From contig CM055077.1 of the NCBI GenBank assembly GCA_029204045.2, positions 15,266,584 through 15,330,583 on the forward strand: a DNA stretch of 64,000 bases. The letters run 5' to 3'. The notes under the pieces are model-generated. The model worked only from the letters and a program-made list of their open reading frames with translations, made no database searches and was not told the origin of the DNA. This document shows positions 44,886 through 54,822 of the stretch, piece by piece (position 1 is the stretch's first letter; every line of letters begins with the position of its first letter). The position numbers and the translations under genes were made by a program. Source of the stretch: Tillandsia leiboldiana (lineage: Eukaryota; Streptophyta; Magnoliopsida; Poales; Bromeliaceae).

Positions 44886-45108
44886 GGGGTGCGGGTGTAG
44901 TGGAAGGGATGGTTTTCTTTTTGGTCAACTACTAAGTAGTAGGCACACTGCTATCCGTTATTGTATTGGGTCTGGGTGCTCTATGTAGTGTTAGTGTTTG
45001 TTGTTGGTGTGGTTGTTTGTTGGGTGTTCCCTTCTATTTGGGACTTAACCTTCTTGTAAGCTCTAAACAGGGTACATCCCTGTTTCATCAAAAAAAAAAA
45101 AAAAAAAA

Positions 45109-46052
45109 TGCATAAAAAGAAGAAGCAACATCAGAATCAATTGCAAACGGCGGAATAGAAAAGTAAAACCAGCTGAAGATGGATTCTCCTTCTTCCAAAC
45201 TCTTTTTTTTTTCCTTTTCATAGCAATTTAGTTTTTAATTTGAATATACGGAAATAGAAACAACAGCTTTGATAGCCAAAGAAGAGGCAAGAAAGGGAAG
45301 AAGCTGAAGAAGAAGATGGTAGAAATTATAGAATTTCAATGAATCTTAAAGTCATTCTCTAATTAAATGAATCAGATAACATAAAAAGAATACGAATCAG
45401 CAAAATGCGATTATTATAAAATACATTTTTCACTTTTTTTTTCCCTTCACGTGGACTTCGATTTTATTCCTTTGAGAATATGTTTAAAATTCTAATAAAT
45501 AACAAGAAGAATACGGCAGGATTGATAGCAAAGAGAGCAAAAGAAAAAAAAAAGTTAGGTGGCATGGAGATGCAGCAGCAACATCAACACCTCAAAATAG
45601 AAGGACCAAAAGCAACACAAAGATGAACCGGTGTTAATCGTTAAAGTTAGAAAACATTAGATCAAATCAGATTATGGAAGATGACGTAATAAATAACACT
45701 CAACAAATTAGAATTACTATAAATTGTTTAGTTTTCTTGATAGATGTAATTACTCAGTTCGACAATAAGCAATTAAAATATTAAACTTATAATGATTCAC
45801 AATTTATAGAATTCTTAAAAGGATGTGAAAATGTAGCTGAATCGGCAGCAAAAAATAGTAGCAGAACCATTCACCAAAAGATATACTCAGAAAAAGAATA
45901 TGGAAAAAAAGGAATCACAAATTCCAAACTGAAGATATAGAAATAGTGAGAATATGTATTGAAACTTTACAAATAGTTTATTTTCCTTGCATAAAATATT
46001 GACATTTTTGAAATCCAACAAACCATCGCGCCAAATTTCGATAAAGTTTGTA
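45109..46052. other. AT-rich spacer with degenerate repeats
   Basis: There is no gene. Diverged segments containing gaagaagcaacatcagaatc, acaacagctttgatagccaa and gcaggattgatagcaaag resemble those left of the LINE (38130-39000), so the LINE appears to have landed inside a degenerate tandem repeat. Confidence 0.4.
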
Positions 46053-46494
46053 GGGTTAATTGCATACAATTCTCTGTAAACATATTGAATAACAGATATA
46101 TCCCTATAAAGTTCAATTTTTTATATTTATTTTTTTCAAAAATACTAAGTTGTTCATATATATCGCTACTGTCAATGCTCGTTACAAAAATATAGTTAAT
46201 CATAAGTTAAATACTTAACCTTAATTAGTTAGTGAGATAAATTTATTTTTTTACCCTTTCAGATATTTTTGTACTATTCTAATAGTTGGATTTTTAAAGG
46301 GACATATTTGAAAGGGCAAAATTATCATTTTACTTATATTCTGTTAAAAAATAAACAGTGAGCTAACAGTCACAGACTATAAGAATATATATGAACAACT
46401 TAGAACTTTTGAAAAAATAAATATGAAAAGTTAAATTTTGTAGGAATATATTTACAATTCGAAAAATTTACAGGAAGCTGTATGAAATTAATCC
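46053..46494. mobile_element. MITE with ~110-bp terminal inverted repeats
   Basis: GGGTTAATTGCATACAATTC at the left matches the reverse complement of the right end (GGATTAATTTCATACAGCTT). Homology continues inward to AAGTTGTTCATATATAT on both arms. There is no coding capacity. Confidence 0.75.
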
Positions 46495-47031
46495 AATTTT
46501 TTATTTCAGCTTTTCGTTTTTTGAATTAAAAATTTTGGGTTCACGATTAAAAAATTATACTCATCATAATTCACTTCTGTAATGATGTTCACAAATTTGA
46601 AGTCTGAATTCTTCACATAAAAATTTAATTTTATCAATTATTATGCAAAAAATTATAATTAGGTCCCCAAATTTTACATTTTTTATTTAGAATTCTTGGG
46701 TTAACCTATTCCCAAAGTTGTCAATACACATACATGCACATGTCTTGTTATCTCATTAGCATGTGAAGGGTCAAGACCCTAGTTTCCTCTCTTTTCTACC
46801 AGATTTCCATTTAGTTTAATTATCTCACATACATGCCACACATTTCTTCTTTTCATCATACAAGGTTTAGAAATCCTATTTTTCTTAGGTTAAGTGCTTG
46901 TTCATTAACTTAACCATCAAACCCATAATCATACAACTAAAATACTTTTAGTCTATAACTCATCCTGCATATGTTCATTTCATAAAAATGGGTCAAACCC
47001 TAATTCCTCTAACATGCAAGAAAAACTATGT
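46495..47031. other. AT-rich intergenic sequence
   Basis: No gene or repeat that I can support. It is the left flank of the MULE. Confidence 0.6.
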
Positions 47032-47040
47032 TTAGTTTAA

Positions 47041-47625
47041 GGGGATTTTTTAAAAATAACCCTCCTAAATTTTATATTTTGCAATCTAACCCTATCAAAA
47101 TTTTTGTTGCAAAACTAACCCTACTTTTGCCACCTCGGCGCCACGTGGGGGTGCCAGCGTGAAGGCGCTGAAGCGGTCAGCGCCTTCACAATATTCCTAT
47201 GAAGGCGCTGAACAGCTCAGCGCCTTCACAATATTCCTATGAAGGCGCGGAACCGCTCAGCGCCTTCATGACTTGTGTTGCAGGCGCTGAAGGGTTCAGC
47301 GCCTTCATAGAAATATTATGAAGGCGCTGACCACTTCAGCGCCTTCATGATATATGCTGAAAGCGCTGGTTCATTCAGCGCCTTAAGCACATACTATAAC
47401 CGCGTCGAGGACTTAGTCATTTTTGGTGGAAAAATGGCTAAGTCCTCAGTGTGAGCCAAAATTGGCTTCTCTGTGAAGGCGCTGAACCCCTCAGCGCCTT
47501 TAGTAATTTACACTGAAGGCGCTGAGTCGCTCAGCGCCTTTGGTGATTTACACTAAAGGCGCTGAGCCACTCAGCGCCTCTAGTGCAGAACACTAAAGGC
47601 GCTGAATGGCTCAGCGCCTTTAGCT
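47041..47625 (+). repeat. Left terminal inverted repeat made of hairpins
   Basis: After about 115 bp of simple terminal sequence come ten hairpins of the form AAGGCGCTGA-N5-TCAGCGCCTT (47159-47622). The 5-nt loops all differ: AGCGG, ACAGC, ACCGC, AGGGT, CCACT, TTCAT, ACCCC, GTCGC, GCCAC, ATGGC. Between units 6 and 7 lies a longer hairpin (GAGGACTTAGTCATTTTT against AAAAATGGCTAAGTCCTC, 47408-47450). Confidence 0.88.
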
Positions 47626-47814
47626 GGGCAACCAGCCAACAATTAGCATCATATTAAAAAAATCCCAAAATTGTACAACAAGTTCAAGCTTTGACAAAAT
47701 ACATTCACAAACACCAACAAATAACATTGATCAATCAACCAGCAATCATTTCATTCACAGAATCGAGTTAAGTAACATGAAAGAATAAAATTTTCAAAAA
47801 TTGAACTCAAAAGC

Positions 47815-50346
47815 TCAATTTTGAGCACGTCCTCGACCTCGACGTCCTCGCCCACGCCCATGTCCACGCCCTCGCCCTCGCCCTCGCCCTCTCCCTCGCC
47901 CACGGGGAACAGCAAGGTCGATGATAGGTATATCATCGAGAAGCTCAACTGCTGCCGATTGATCGAGCTCCTCGATGATACCACCCTCATCCTGTGACGC
48001 TATATGCTCGATCTCCTGTTGCGATGATGACCTTGGACGACGGCGTGAATATGTCGATGAAAATGATGTCCGTGGGACTGGCGGCGGGAGCGAAGCTGAC
48101 GTCGAAGGTCCTGTCATCGGTGCCTGAATGGTCGGAGATGGAGATCGTGGCACCTGAAAGAGTGTAAATAGTTTGTTAATATGAATTTGAAATCTTAATT
48201 TGAATTCTATGCTAAATGGTACCTGATGACTCGAAGTCGCTCCCTCATCGGAAGGTCGGGCTCCCTCATATGAAGGTAATGTCATCGGTGCCTGAATGGT
48301 AGGAGATGAAGATCGTGGCACCTGAAAGAGTGTAAATAGTTTGTTAATATGAATTTGAAAACTTAATTTGAATTCTATGCTAAATGGTACCTGATGACTC
48401 GAGGTAGCTCCCTCATACGACGGTCGGCCTGACGCTCTGACAGTAGGTTCAGATGGTACATGCTGTAGTACCATCTGAATATCTTCGTTCATTTCGCTCA
48501 AAATGCCATATGCGTACTCAGCCGACGGTCGGTCCTGCAATAACTGGCCGACAATGGTATGAACATGTCGAAGTGTGCCGGCCTGCATTGTAAATTAGAA
48601 ATTAATTTAAAATTTATATGAGGAAAGTTGAATATAGTAAATTTATATATATAAATTTTAATACCAGTGATCTCTCGATATGTCCACGAGGGTGGAAAGT
48701 CAGCGGAGGACGTTGTACTGGATGAGATATCCATCGGCGTGTAATGCTCCAGTACCACTCCAGGTATATGGATGCCGCTTGCAGTGAGTCATCACCAGCA
48801 GCCGGGGCTTGATCAAAAATGTGATCAAGCCTCTCGGACCACCTCTCAATGTGGTCAGCATGAAATGCTATCCAGTCCTCCTCCGCACGCCCACGTACTG
48901 TGATGCGTGGGATGGACTCCACATTGACAGGTATATGCTGCAGGAGACCGAACTGCCGCATGACTCGGTCTGGCACGTGCATCTCCACCATATGAAAGCA
49001 TATCAGGACTGTCCGTGCACGCCAGACCACTGAGCCATGCACACAGAAATCAGGTAATGTCTCTATAACCTGATCTGTGTAGGGCATCCATATAACCTGT
49101 TAATCGACAAAATGATTAGTGTTGAATAAAACATCTACATACTTAAAGTATGTAATAAAAGATCTACATACCTGCGCCTCTCGCTGCTGATCCAGCTCGT
49201 CTCTGTAGAACTCAATGTCACACGTCTTGACATTGGTTCCGTAACGCAGCCCACCAGTGTTGCCCCATCTAGATTATAAAAAACATATATTAGTTGCATT
49301 TATAATTGAAATACAAAAATCTACTTTATGAAAAAAATATCTTACCGGCAACCCAGGGGTCGATCGAGCATGTCGGGCTGATCTAGGATGCGCGTAGGTC
49401 GGCCGATGTGAAGATGGTCCCAAGACCAGATCTGTAAATTGACGCCAACAGGTTAAATGAATTAAACAAATATATATTACCAATATAAAGATAAATCTGA
49501 AATCCAAAAATCAGATTTTATACCTGCAATAGGGTAGCAAAACAACAGCATTCGGCCTTCCCGTTCCTCGCGGCATCAGCTAGTGCCCGATATAGATACG
49601 CCAGTGTCGCAGCGCCCGACGCATAAGCGCCGCAAATAGCAAAGTCAGCTAAAAGTGGTAGCCACTTTAGATGAACTTTGTATCCGCTGGGGTTTGGCAT
49701 CAGACTACCGCCGATCTGATATAGCATATAAGCGCGGGCGGTAGCTGCGACTAATCCGGCGGGGGCATCTAGAGGTATATCATGAAAAACACGATATAAC
49801 CAATCTAGTGATACCTCAGGTTTCTTGAGTTCCTCAGGCGCCGCCCCCAATAACTCCATGCACAGAGCACGCCAGTCGTGGAGGGTGGAACCAGAGACCG
49901 GTGCACCATGCACACGGAGACCCGAGATGACCGCCACATCCTGGAGTGTGACGGTCATCTCACCGTGGCGCAAATGGAAGGTCTGGGTCTCCGGTCTCCA
50001 CCTCTCGGCAAGAGCGCCCAGTAGAGATTGATCCAGGACCAACCGTCGCAGTCGGGATAACCCGTAGAATCCCGACTGGCGAAGCAGGTCGAGTACCCCT
50101 GGATGATCAAGCTCCCACTGGTTCATCTTGCGGCCGTGCTCTGCGAATAGGACGGGATGATAATCCTGTAATGCAAAATAAAATATAGTTAGCTCTTACA
50201 TATAAAATATAGTCAGCTTATTTATAATATTTGAAAAAATAAAAAATTATATCTCTTACCTCAGTCGTGATAAAGGCTGACCTATGGCGATGCTGGTCCA
50301 CCAGTACAGACCCATCAACTGGCCCCGCGTCCTCGTGATCTGCCAT
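47815..50346 (-). CDS. MAIN-like plant mobile domain protein, eight exons
   Basis: Exons with consensus GT-AG borders are 50346-50260, 50165-49524, 49431-49346, 49268-49172, 49096-48665, 48582-48391, 48321-48223 and 48153-47815. They join in frame to about 657 residues starting MADHEDAGPVDGS. The PMD core spans roughly residues 30-450 (WELDHPGVLDLLRQSGFYGL, then FHLRHGEMTVTLQDVAVISG, then SLDWLYRVFHDIPLDAPA, then RVMRQFGLLQHIP). A low-complexity tail follows with PSYEGA repeats and ends in (RG)n, RGRGRGRGRGRGHGRGRG. Such proteins are related to MAIN/MAIL1, nuclear factors acting in silencing and meristem upkeep. No stop or frameshift was found, unlike the copy at 18833-25147. The RG tail suggests RNA or nucleic-acid binding (inference). 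Confidence 0.87.
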
Positions 50347-50427
50347 CTGCAATTAGCAATGTACATATTAGTAACATGATTGATAGAAATAATTAAATAT
50401 TAAGACAAGATAAATATAATTGGTTAC

Positions 50428-50710
50428 CATGATGTTGACATAATCCTATCATTCCGTCCAATGATTCATCATCTACAACTTCGTGAGCTAAAAATCCACC
50501 ACCGATCGTGGGACAACCAATAGTAAATTTTAGACGAAATTGTTCGCTTGTACAGTTTACTAAACGATACATTCTCGTCTCAAACCTACTATATGTACAA
50601 TCAGATGGTATCGCGATTAGCTTTTTTTGACCGCCGATATATCGTGGACCATTTCCATCGATAACTAACTGTCCATCCCAATGAATACTTATGGGCATGC
50701 GATTAGCCAT
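50428..50710 (-). pseudogene. Relic of MULE transposase first exon
   Basis: The frame MANRMPISIHWDGQLVIDG ... GPRYIGGQKKLIAIPSD ... FRLKFTIGCPT aligns with the first exon of the transposase at 62709-63100 (PFYIHWDGNLVVNNNIPQYI). It ends at a possible donor (CATCATG|GTAACC). Splicing it to the next acceptor before MADHED would put the PMD gene out of frame, so it is probably not part of that protein. The DDE catalytic exons are absent. Confidence 0.7.
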
Positions 50711-50769
50711 TTCAACTACAAAACAAAATTTAACCACTTCAAAATACTACTTTTAACTTTACAGTCGGA

Positions 50770-51500
50770 GACCGACAGTGAAACCTCTTACTTTGAGCGA
50801 TCTCACAGTGAGGGGATCGCTCACTGTGACGGTGAAGCTCTCACTGTGAGAGATCACTCTGTCACATTGAAGCTCTCTCACAGTGAGAGAGTGATCTTCA
50901 CTCTCTCTCACTGTGAGAGAGTGATCTTCACTCCCTCACAATGAATTCACAGTGAGAGAGCTTCAATTAAAGATTTTACTACGATTTTATCTCAAATTAA
51001 AGATTTTAACTGTGAGACTAGCTAATCAGCTTTTTTTTTTTCTTTTTTTATTTGCTGTACAGTGCATAGGTGTACATGGAATGAGAGAGTGATTTTTTTT
51101 TTTTATTAGCAAATTGTGAGACTACCAAATTGTGGAGTTTTTTTTTTTTTTTTTTTTTTTTAATTTGCTGTGAGAGAGTGAGCTCTCTCACAGTGAGAGC
51201 TCACTCTCTCACAGTGAGAGAGTGATCTCTCACTGTGAGAGATCACTCTCTCACAGTGAGAGCTCACTCTCTCACAGTGAGAGAGTGATCTCTCACTGTG
51301 AGAGATCACTCTCTCACAGTGAGAGTTTTTTTTTTTTTCTTTTTCTTTTTTTTTTTTTTTGTGCTGTGAGAGAGTGAGCTCTATCACAGTGAGAGCTCAC
51401 TCTCTCACAGTGAGAGAATTTTTTTTTTTTTTTTCTATTTGCTGTGAGAGAGTGAGCTCTCTCACAGTGAGAGAGCTCACTCTCTCACAGTGAGAGATGA
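50770..51500. repeat. Array of CTCTCAC(A/T)GTGAGAG palindromes and T-runs
   Basis: Dozens of short perfect palindromes (CTCTCACAGTGAGAG and CTCTCACTGTGAGAG) alternate with GATC or AGCTC linkers and T-runs of 10-24 bases. The densest parts are 50815-50965 and 51170-51500. There is no coding capacity; open frames here are repeat by-products. Confidence 0.85.
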
Positions 51501-51824
51501 TAGTGCGCGTGAGAGAGAGAAAGAGAGAGAGAGAGAAGAGAGATAGTGCAAGAGCTCACAGTGAGAGATCGGGGCGGCGGGGGCGCGACGACGACAGCGA
51601 CGGCGACGACGAGTGGAGATCGGGGCGGCGGGGGCGCGAGTGGAGATCGGCAATGTGGAGATCGGGGCGGCGAGATTTCGCGAGAGAAGAGGGAGCTCGT
51701 GCGTGGAGATCGGCACGAGTGGAGATCGGAGCTCGGCAATGCGGGAGGGGGGAGGGGCTCACAGGAGGGAGGAGGGAGTCACTGTGCGGGAAGGGGGAGG
51801 GGCTCTGCGCGGGGATAAGATGTT
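51501..51824. other. GC-rich block in the MULE
   Basis: G-rich repeats of GTGGAGATCGG and GGGGCGGCGGGGGCG. They are possibly captured 5' leader sequence or G-quadruplex-forming DNA. No supported gene. Confidence 0.4.
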
Positions 51825-52319
51825 GAAGAAGGCGCTGACGCGGTAAGCGCCTTTAACAATAAGTTAAAGGCGCTGAGGAGTTCAGCGCCTTCAGTGTAAA
51901 TCACTAAAGGCGCTGAGCCACTCTGCGTCTTAAGTGCAAAACACTAAAGACGCTGACTGGTTCAGCGCCTCTACAGAGAAGCATATTTGGCTTACACTGA
52001 GGACTTAGCCATTTTTCCCCGAAAAATGACTAAGTCCTCGACGCGGTTATAGTATATGCTGAAGGCGCTGAATGAAACAGCGCCTTCATAACGCGCTGAA
52101 GCGATCAGCGCCTTCACAGGTTTGTGAGACATGAAGGCGCTGAGTGGTTCAGCGCCTTAATAGGAATGTTGTGAAGGCGCTGACCGCTTCAGCGCCTTCA
52201 CGCCGCTTGCCCAACGTGGCGCCGAGGTGGCAAAAGGAGGGTTAGTTTTGCAAATTTGTTTTTCATAGGGTTATTTTGCAAAATACAAAATTTAGGAGGG
52301 TTATTTTTAAAAAATTCCC
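51825..52319 (-). repeat. Right terminal inverted repeat made of hairpins
   Basis: About eight AAGGCGCTGA-N5-TCAGCGCCTT units (51828-52203) and the GAGGACTTAG hairpin (51990-52040) occur in the inverse order of the left end. The outermost loop CCGCT is the complement of the left outermost AGCGG, but most inner loops have diverged more than the stems. Confidence 0.85.
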
Positions 52320-52447
52320 TTAGTTTAATTATAACTCATCATGCATGCTATTTTTCCAAGAGAACTATGGACAAAGTGGAGATCAAATTTGTTGTCATGT
52401 GGTGTATCCACATTGGCCGGTTCTAATTCGACCCAATCCACATAAGA

Positions 52448-53474
52448 TGTGGATTAAAATTTATCTTTTTGTGTTAAGGATAATGTAAGAATTTATTCTT
52501 GTATGTTAAGGATAAAGTTAGGATTTATCCTTATAGGTTAAGTATAAGGATGATAAGTTATATGTTTCTTATTAGTTAAAAAATATTTGTTAACTTATAT
52601 CGTAACCGATATTCTCATATCTCTATGTGAGAAACAGAATATTTTAAGGGGTCCTAATAATCTATATAAATAGAACCCTTTCCTCTAAATTTCATACACA
52701 AGGAAAAATAACGTAAGAAGAAAGATTTTTTCTTCCTCTATTCTCTCTCTACGTTTTCTCTAGGTTTCCACCTACGTTCTCGAAATTTTGGAGTGTGGAC
52801 ATAAAAGAGGACTCCGGTAGCCCTCTTCGCACGATTCGATTTGCGCATCTAATTCGCAACCAGTGGGAAATACGTGGAAGATCCAGAATCATCAAGGGCA
52901 AGGAGGATCCAAGAATGATGGTAAAACAAGCTACCCGATCCGATTTCGGTTCCTGAATACGTTGTGTGACACCCCAATAGTCCCATATTAGATGGGAATG
53001 GAGTTGTGATTAGATTTATAAGAGACATGGACACTAGTAATAATAACTAAATTTAAGCATCTTGGGTTGTGGTTTGGGCTTAACGAGTTATTATTGCTAG
53101 TGGGTCGGGTCGTTACATTTGGTATCAGAGCTAATCACCAGCCGGAAGTGTGTGACGAGTCTCGGCTGAGCCTGGGTCTAGATGACAGGGCTAGCGAGAC
53201 AAGTCTCACATCGTCTAGTGATCTTGGGTTATGTGTGTTTGGACTGACGATGTCGTCAGACCTAAACGGGGGGAGTCTGTGACACCCCAATAGTCCCACA
53301 TTGGATGAGAATGGAGTTGTGATTAGATTCATAAGAGACATGGACACTAGTAATAATAATTGGGCTTAAACATTTTGGGTTGTGGTTTAGACCCAACGAG
53401 TTATTATTGCTAGTGAGCCGGGTCGTTACACGTTGGCTATCCAGTTTGTAAGTTTCCGCTACCCTCTAATTCCA
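52448..53474 (+). mobile_element. Copia-type LTR, interrupted by a TRIM
   Basis: A segment opening TGTGGATTAAAATTTATC, with TATATAAATAG near 52660, runs to TAATTCCA and is followed by a primer-site-like TGGTATTAGAGT (53480-53491). Subtracting the TRIM and one target copy leaves about 556 bp. The exact left end is uncertain. Confidence 0.6.
52965..53430 (+). mobile_element. TRIM element (miniature LTR retrotransposon), complete
   Basis: Two 153-bp LTRs (52965-53117 and 53278-53430) open TGTGACACCCC and end GGTCGTTACA. Between them are TGGTATCAGAGC (53120-53131, primer site), about 130 bp without coding capacity, and a purine tract ACGGGGGGAG. The element is flanked by CGTTG at 52960-52964 and 53431-53435. 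The LTRs differ at several positions, so it is not brand new. Confidence 0.92.
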
Positions 53475-53780
53475 ATAATTGGTATTAGAGTGTGTTTTGG
53501 TTGTTTTCACCTGATATCATGCCTGTGTTGTTTGATATAAGTTTATGTTTCATTGATCATAATTTGTTAGTAGATTAGTTCAACAATTTATTTTATTCCT
53601 TTTTCAATGGAAAACAACTAAATCAGTTTTAGTTATTTTATGTTGATCATTAATTTACATCCGCTGTGATAATTTTTTTATGCATTTTTTTTCCTTAAAA
53701 AAAAAAAAGGGTATAATTATTGTACATTTTTTTTTAATGATGTGCATTACTAAATATTTTAAAAAAAAAAAACCGCCACA

Positions 53781-54057
53781 CACGAGCTGGCACGGGCCCC
53801 ACGCTGTGAGCTCAGGGCCCGGCCCAGCCCGCAGCGCCCGAGCGGGTGCAGGCCCTCGCGCTGTGAGCTCAGGGCCCGACCTGGCCCACAGCGCTCGAGC
53901 GGGTACAGGCCCCGCGCTGTGAGCGCAGGCAGGGCCAGGCTTGACCCGCAACGCCCGCAGGCGAGTGCGTGCCCAGTGCTTCGGGCGCCCGACCTAGCTC
54001 GAAGCGACCAAGCGGGTGCGGGCCCCCGCGCTATGAGCACAGGGCCCGGCCCATTCG
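53781..54057. repeat. GC-rich minisatellite in the Copia leader
   Basis: About four to five units of roughly 60-70 bp built on GCTGTGAGCTCAGGGCCCGG and GCGCTCGAGCGGGTACAGGC. The flanking sequence is AT-rich. It lies between the primer site and gag. Open frames here are repeat by-products. Confidence 0.7.
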
Positions 54058-54511
54058 GCATTTGCAACATTCGTGTAGAATATTTTCACTTTGATGTACA
54101 TCTTTTGTAGTGATGTAGTAGGTTTTATTATGCAAAAATAATGTAATAATTAAGATCATGTAAAGGAATGTGTTTTGCTCAGCATCGATATTTTTCAAAT
54201 TAAATTTTGGCACAAATACTTATTTTTTTATCTATGTGATGATAAATTTTGGAATATTTTAAGATAAGTTTTTAAAGATATTATTTTAAAGATATGTTCT
54301 TTTAAAATGGATGAGTTCAAATTTTTTGAATAAATTTTAAAATTAAATAAAAAAAATTAATAAAATTGTAATTTTTTGAACCGACACTAGGTGATGATTA
54401 CGAGCCTAGCAAAGTTTTCGATCCCATTGTGAAAGGGTATTGTTTCAATCTTGTTAACTTCTTTTTTGAAAATATGCCTAATGTCCAAACCTATTTTTTG
54501 AATATAGTGAA

Positions 54512-54822
54512 ATGGCTTCCAAAAACGTCATAGCTGATCTCACTAGGGGTGATAAGCTAGACGGAAAGAATTATGACATATGGCATAGAAAAATACATTA
54601 CCTGCTTAATGAACAAGAATTTCTTGAAACTCTCTCTGTCAAAATGATCGTGCCTCCAGAAAGCACTACTGCACAACACCAGCATGAGCAGAATGTCTAT
54701 GAGAAGTGGTTCAAGGAGGATCGTACTGCTCGCTATACTATGTTATATGCCATGCAATATGACCTCATTGGACAATTTGAGACATATGAAACTGTCAAAG
54801 ACATGTGGGACAATCTCTATAT
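54512..54822 (+). pseudogene. Copia gag fragment (UBN2-type)
   Basis: The frame starts MASKNVIADLTRGDKLDGKN and continues YDIWHRKIHYLLNEQEFLE, YEKWFKEDRTARYTMLYAM and FETYETVKDMWDNLY, the conserved N-terminal half of Copia gag. It is cut near 54822, where gypsy LTR sequence in the opposite orientation begins. Confidence 0.85.

Larger units (their letters stand above)
39059..45108 (+). mobile_element. L1-type LINE with both ORFs open and a poly(A) tail
   Basis: The element spans ORF1, ORF2, a short 3' UTR of about 200 bp and a 19-base A tail (45090-45108). The 5' end is uncertain because ORF1 starts almost at the left junction, so the element may be slightly 5'-truncated. No clear target duplication could be found by eye. 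The GC-rich body contrasts sharply with the AT-rich flanks. Confidence 0.9.
47041..52319. mobile_element. Complete MULE carrying a PMD gene
   Basis: The element opens GGGGATTTTTTAAAAATAAC and ends with the near-inverse AAAAAATTCCC. It is flanked by the 9-bp target duplication TTAGTTTAA at 47032-47040 and 52320-52328. The terminal inverted repeats are about 0.5-0.6 kb. Inside are an eight-exon PMD gene (minus), a relic of the transposase first exon (minus), a palindromic CTCTCAC array and a GC-rich block near 51560-51800. The catalytic transposase is missing, so mobility would need a transposase in trans. Confidence 0.92.

Noticed and set aside
47159..47622. CRISPR-like regular array
   Set aside because: The units are hairpins with 5-nt loops and short irregular spacers inside a plant MULE terminal repeat; there are no spacers of CRISPR length and the DNA is eukaryotic.
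47815..48588. A single-exon protein of 257 residues
   Set aside because: The open frame reads through two introns of the PMD gene; the repeated FSIEFKLxFQIHINKLFTLF stretches are translated intron sequence.
51497..51846. Arg/Gly-rich frames on both strands
   Set aside because: Repeat-driven and overlapping, with no matching exon borders or domains.
53655..54070. Frames over the GC-rich minisatellite
   Set aside because: They encode only the repeat itself in several frames.
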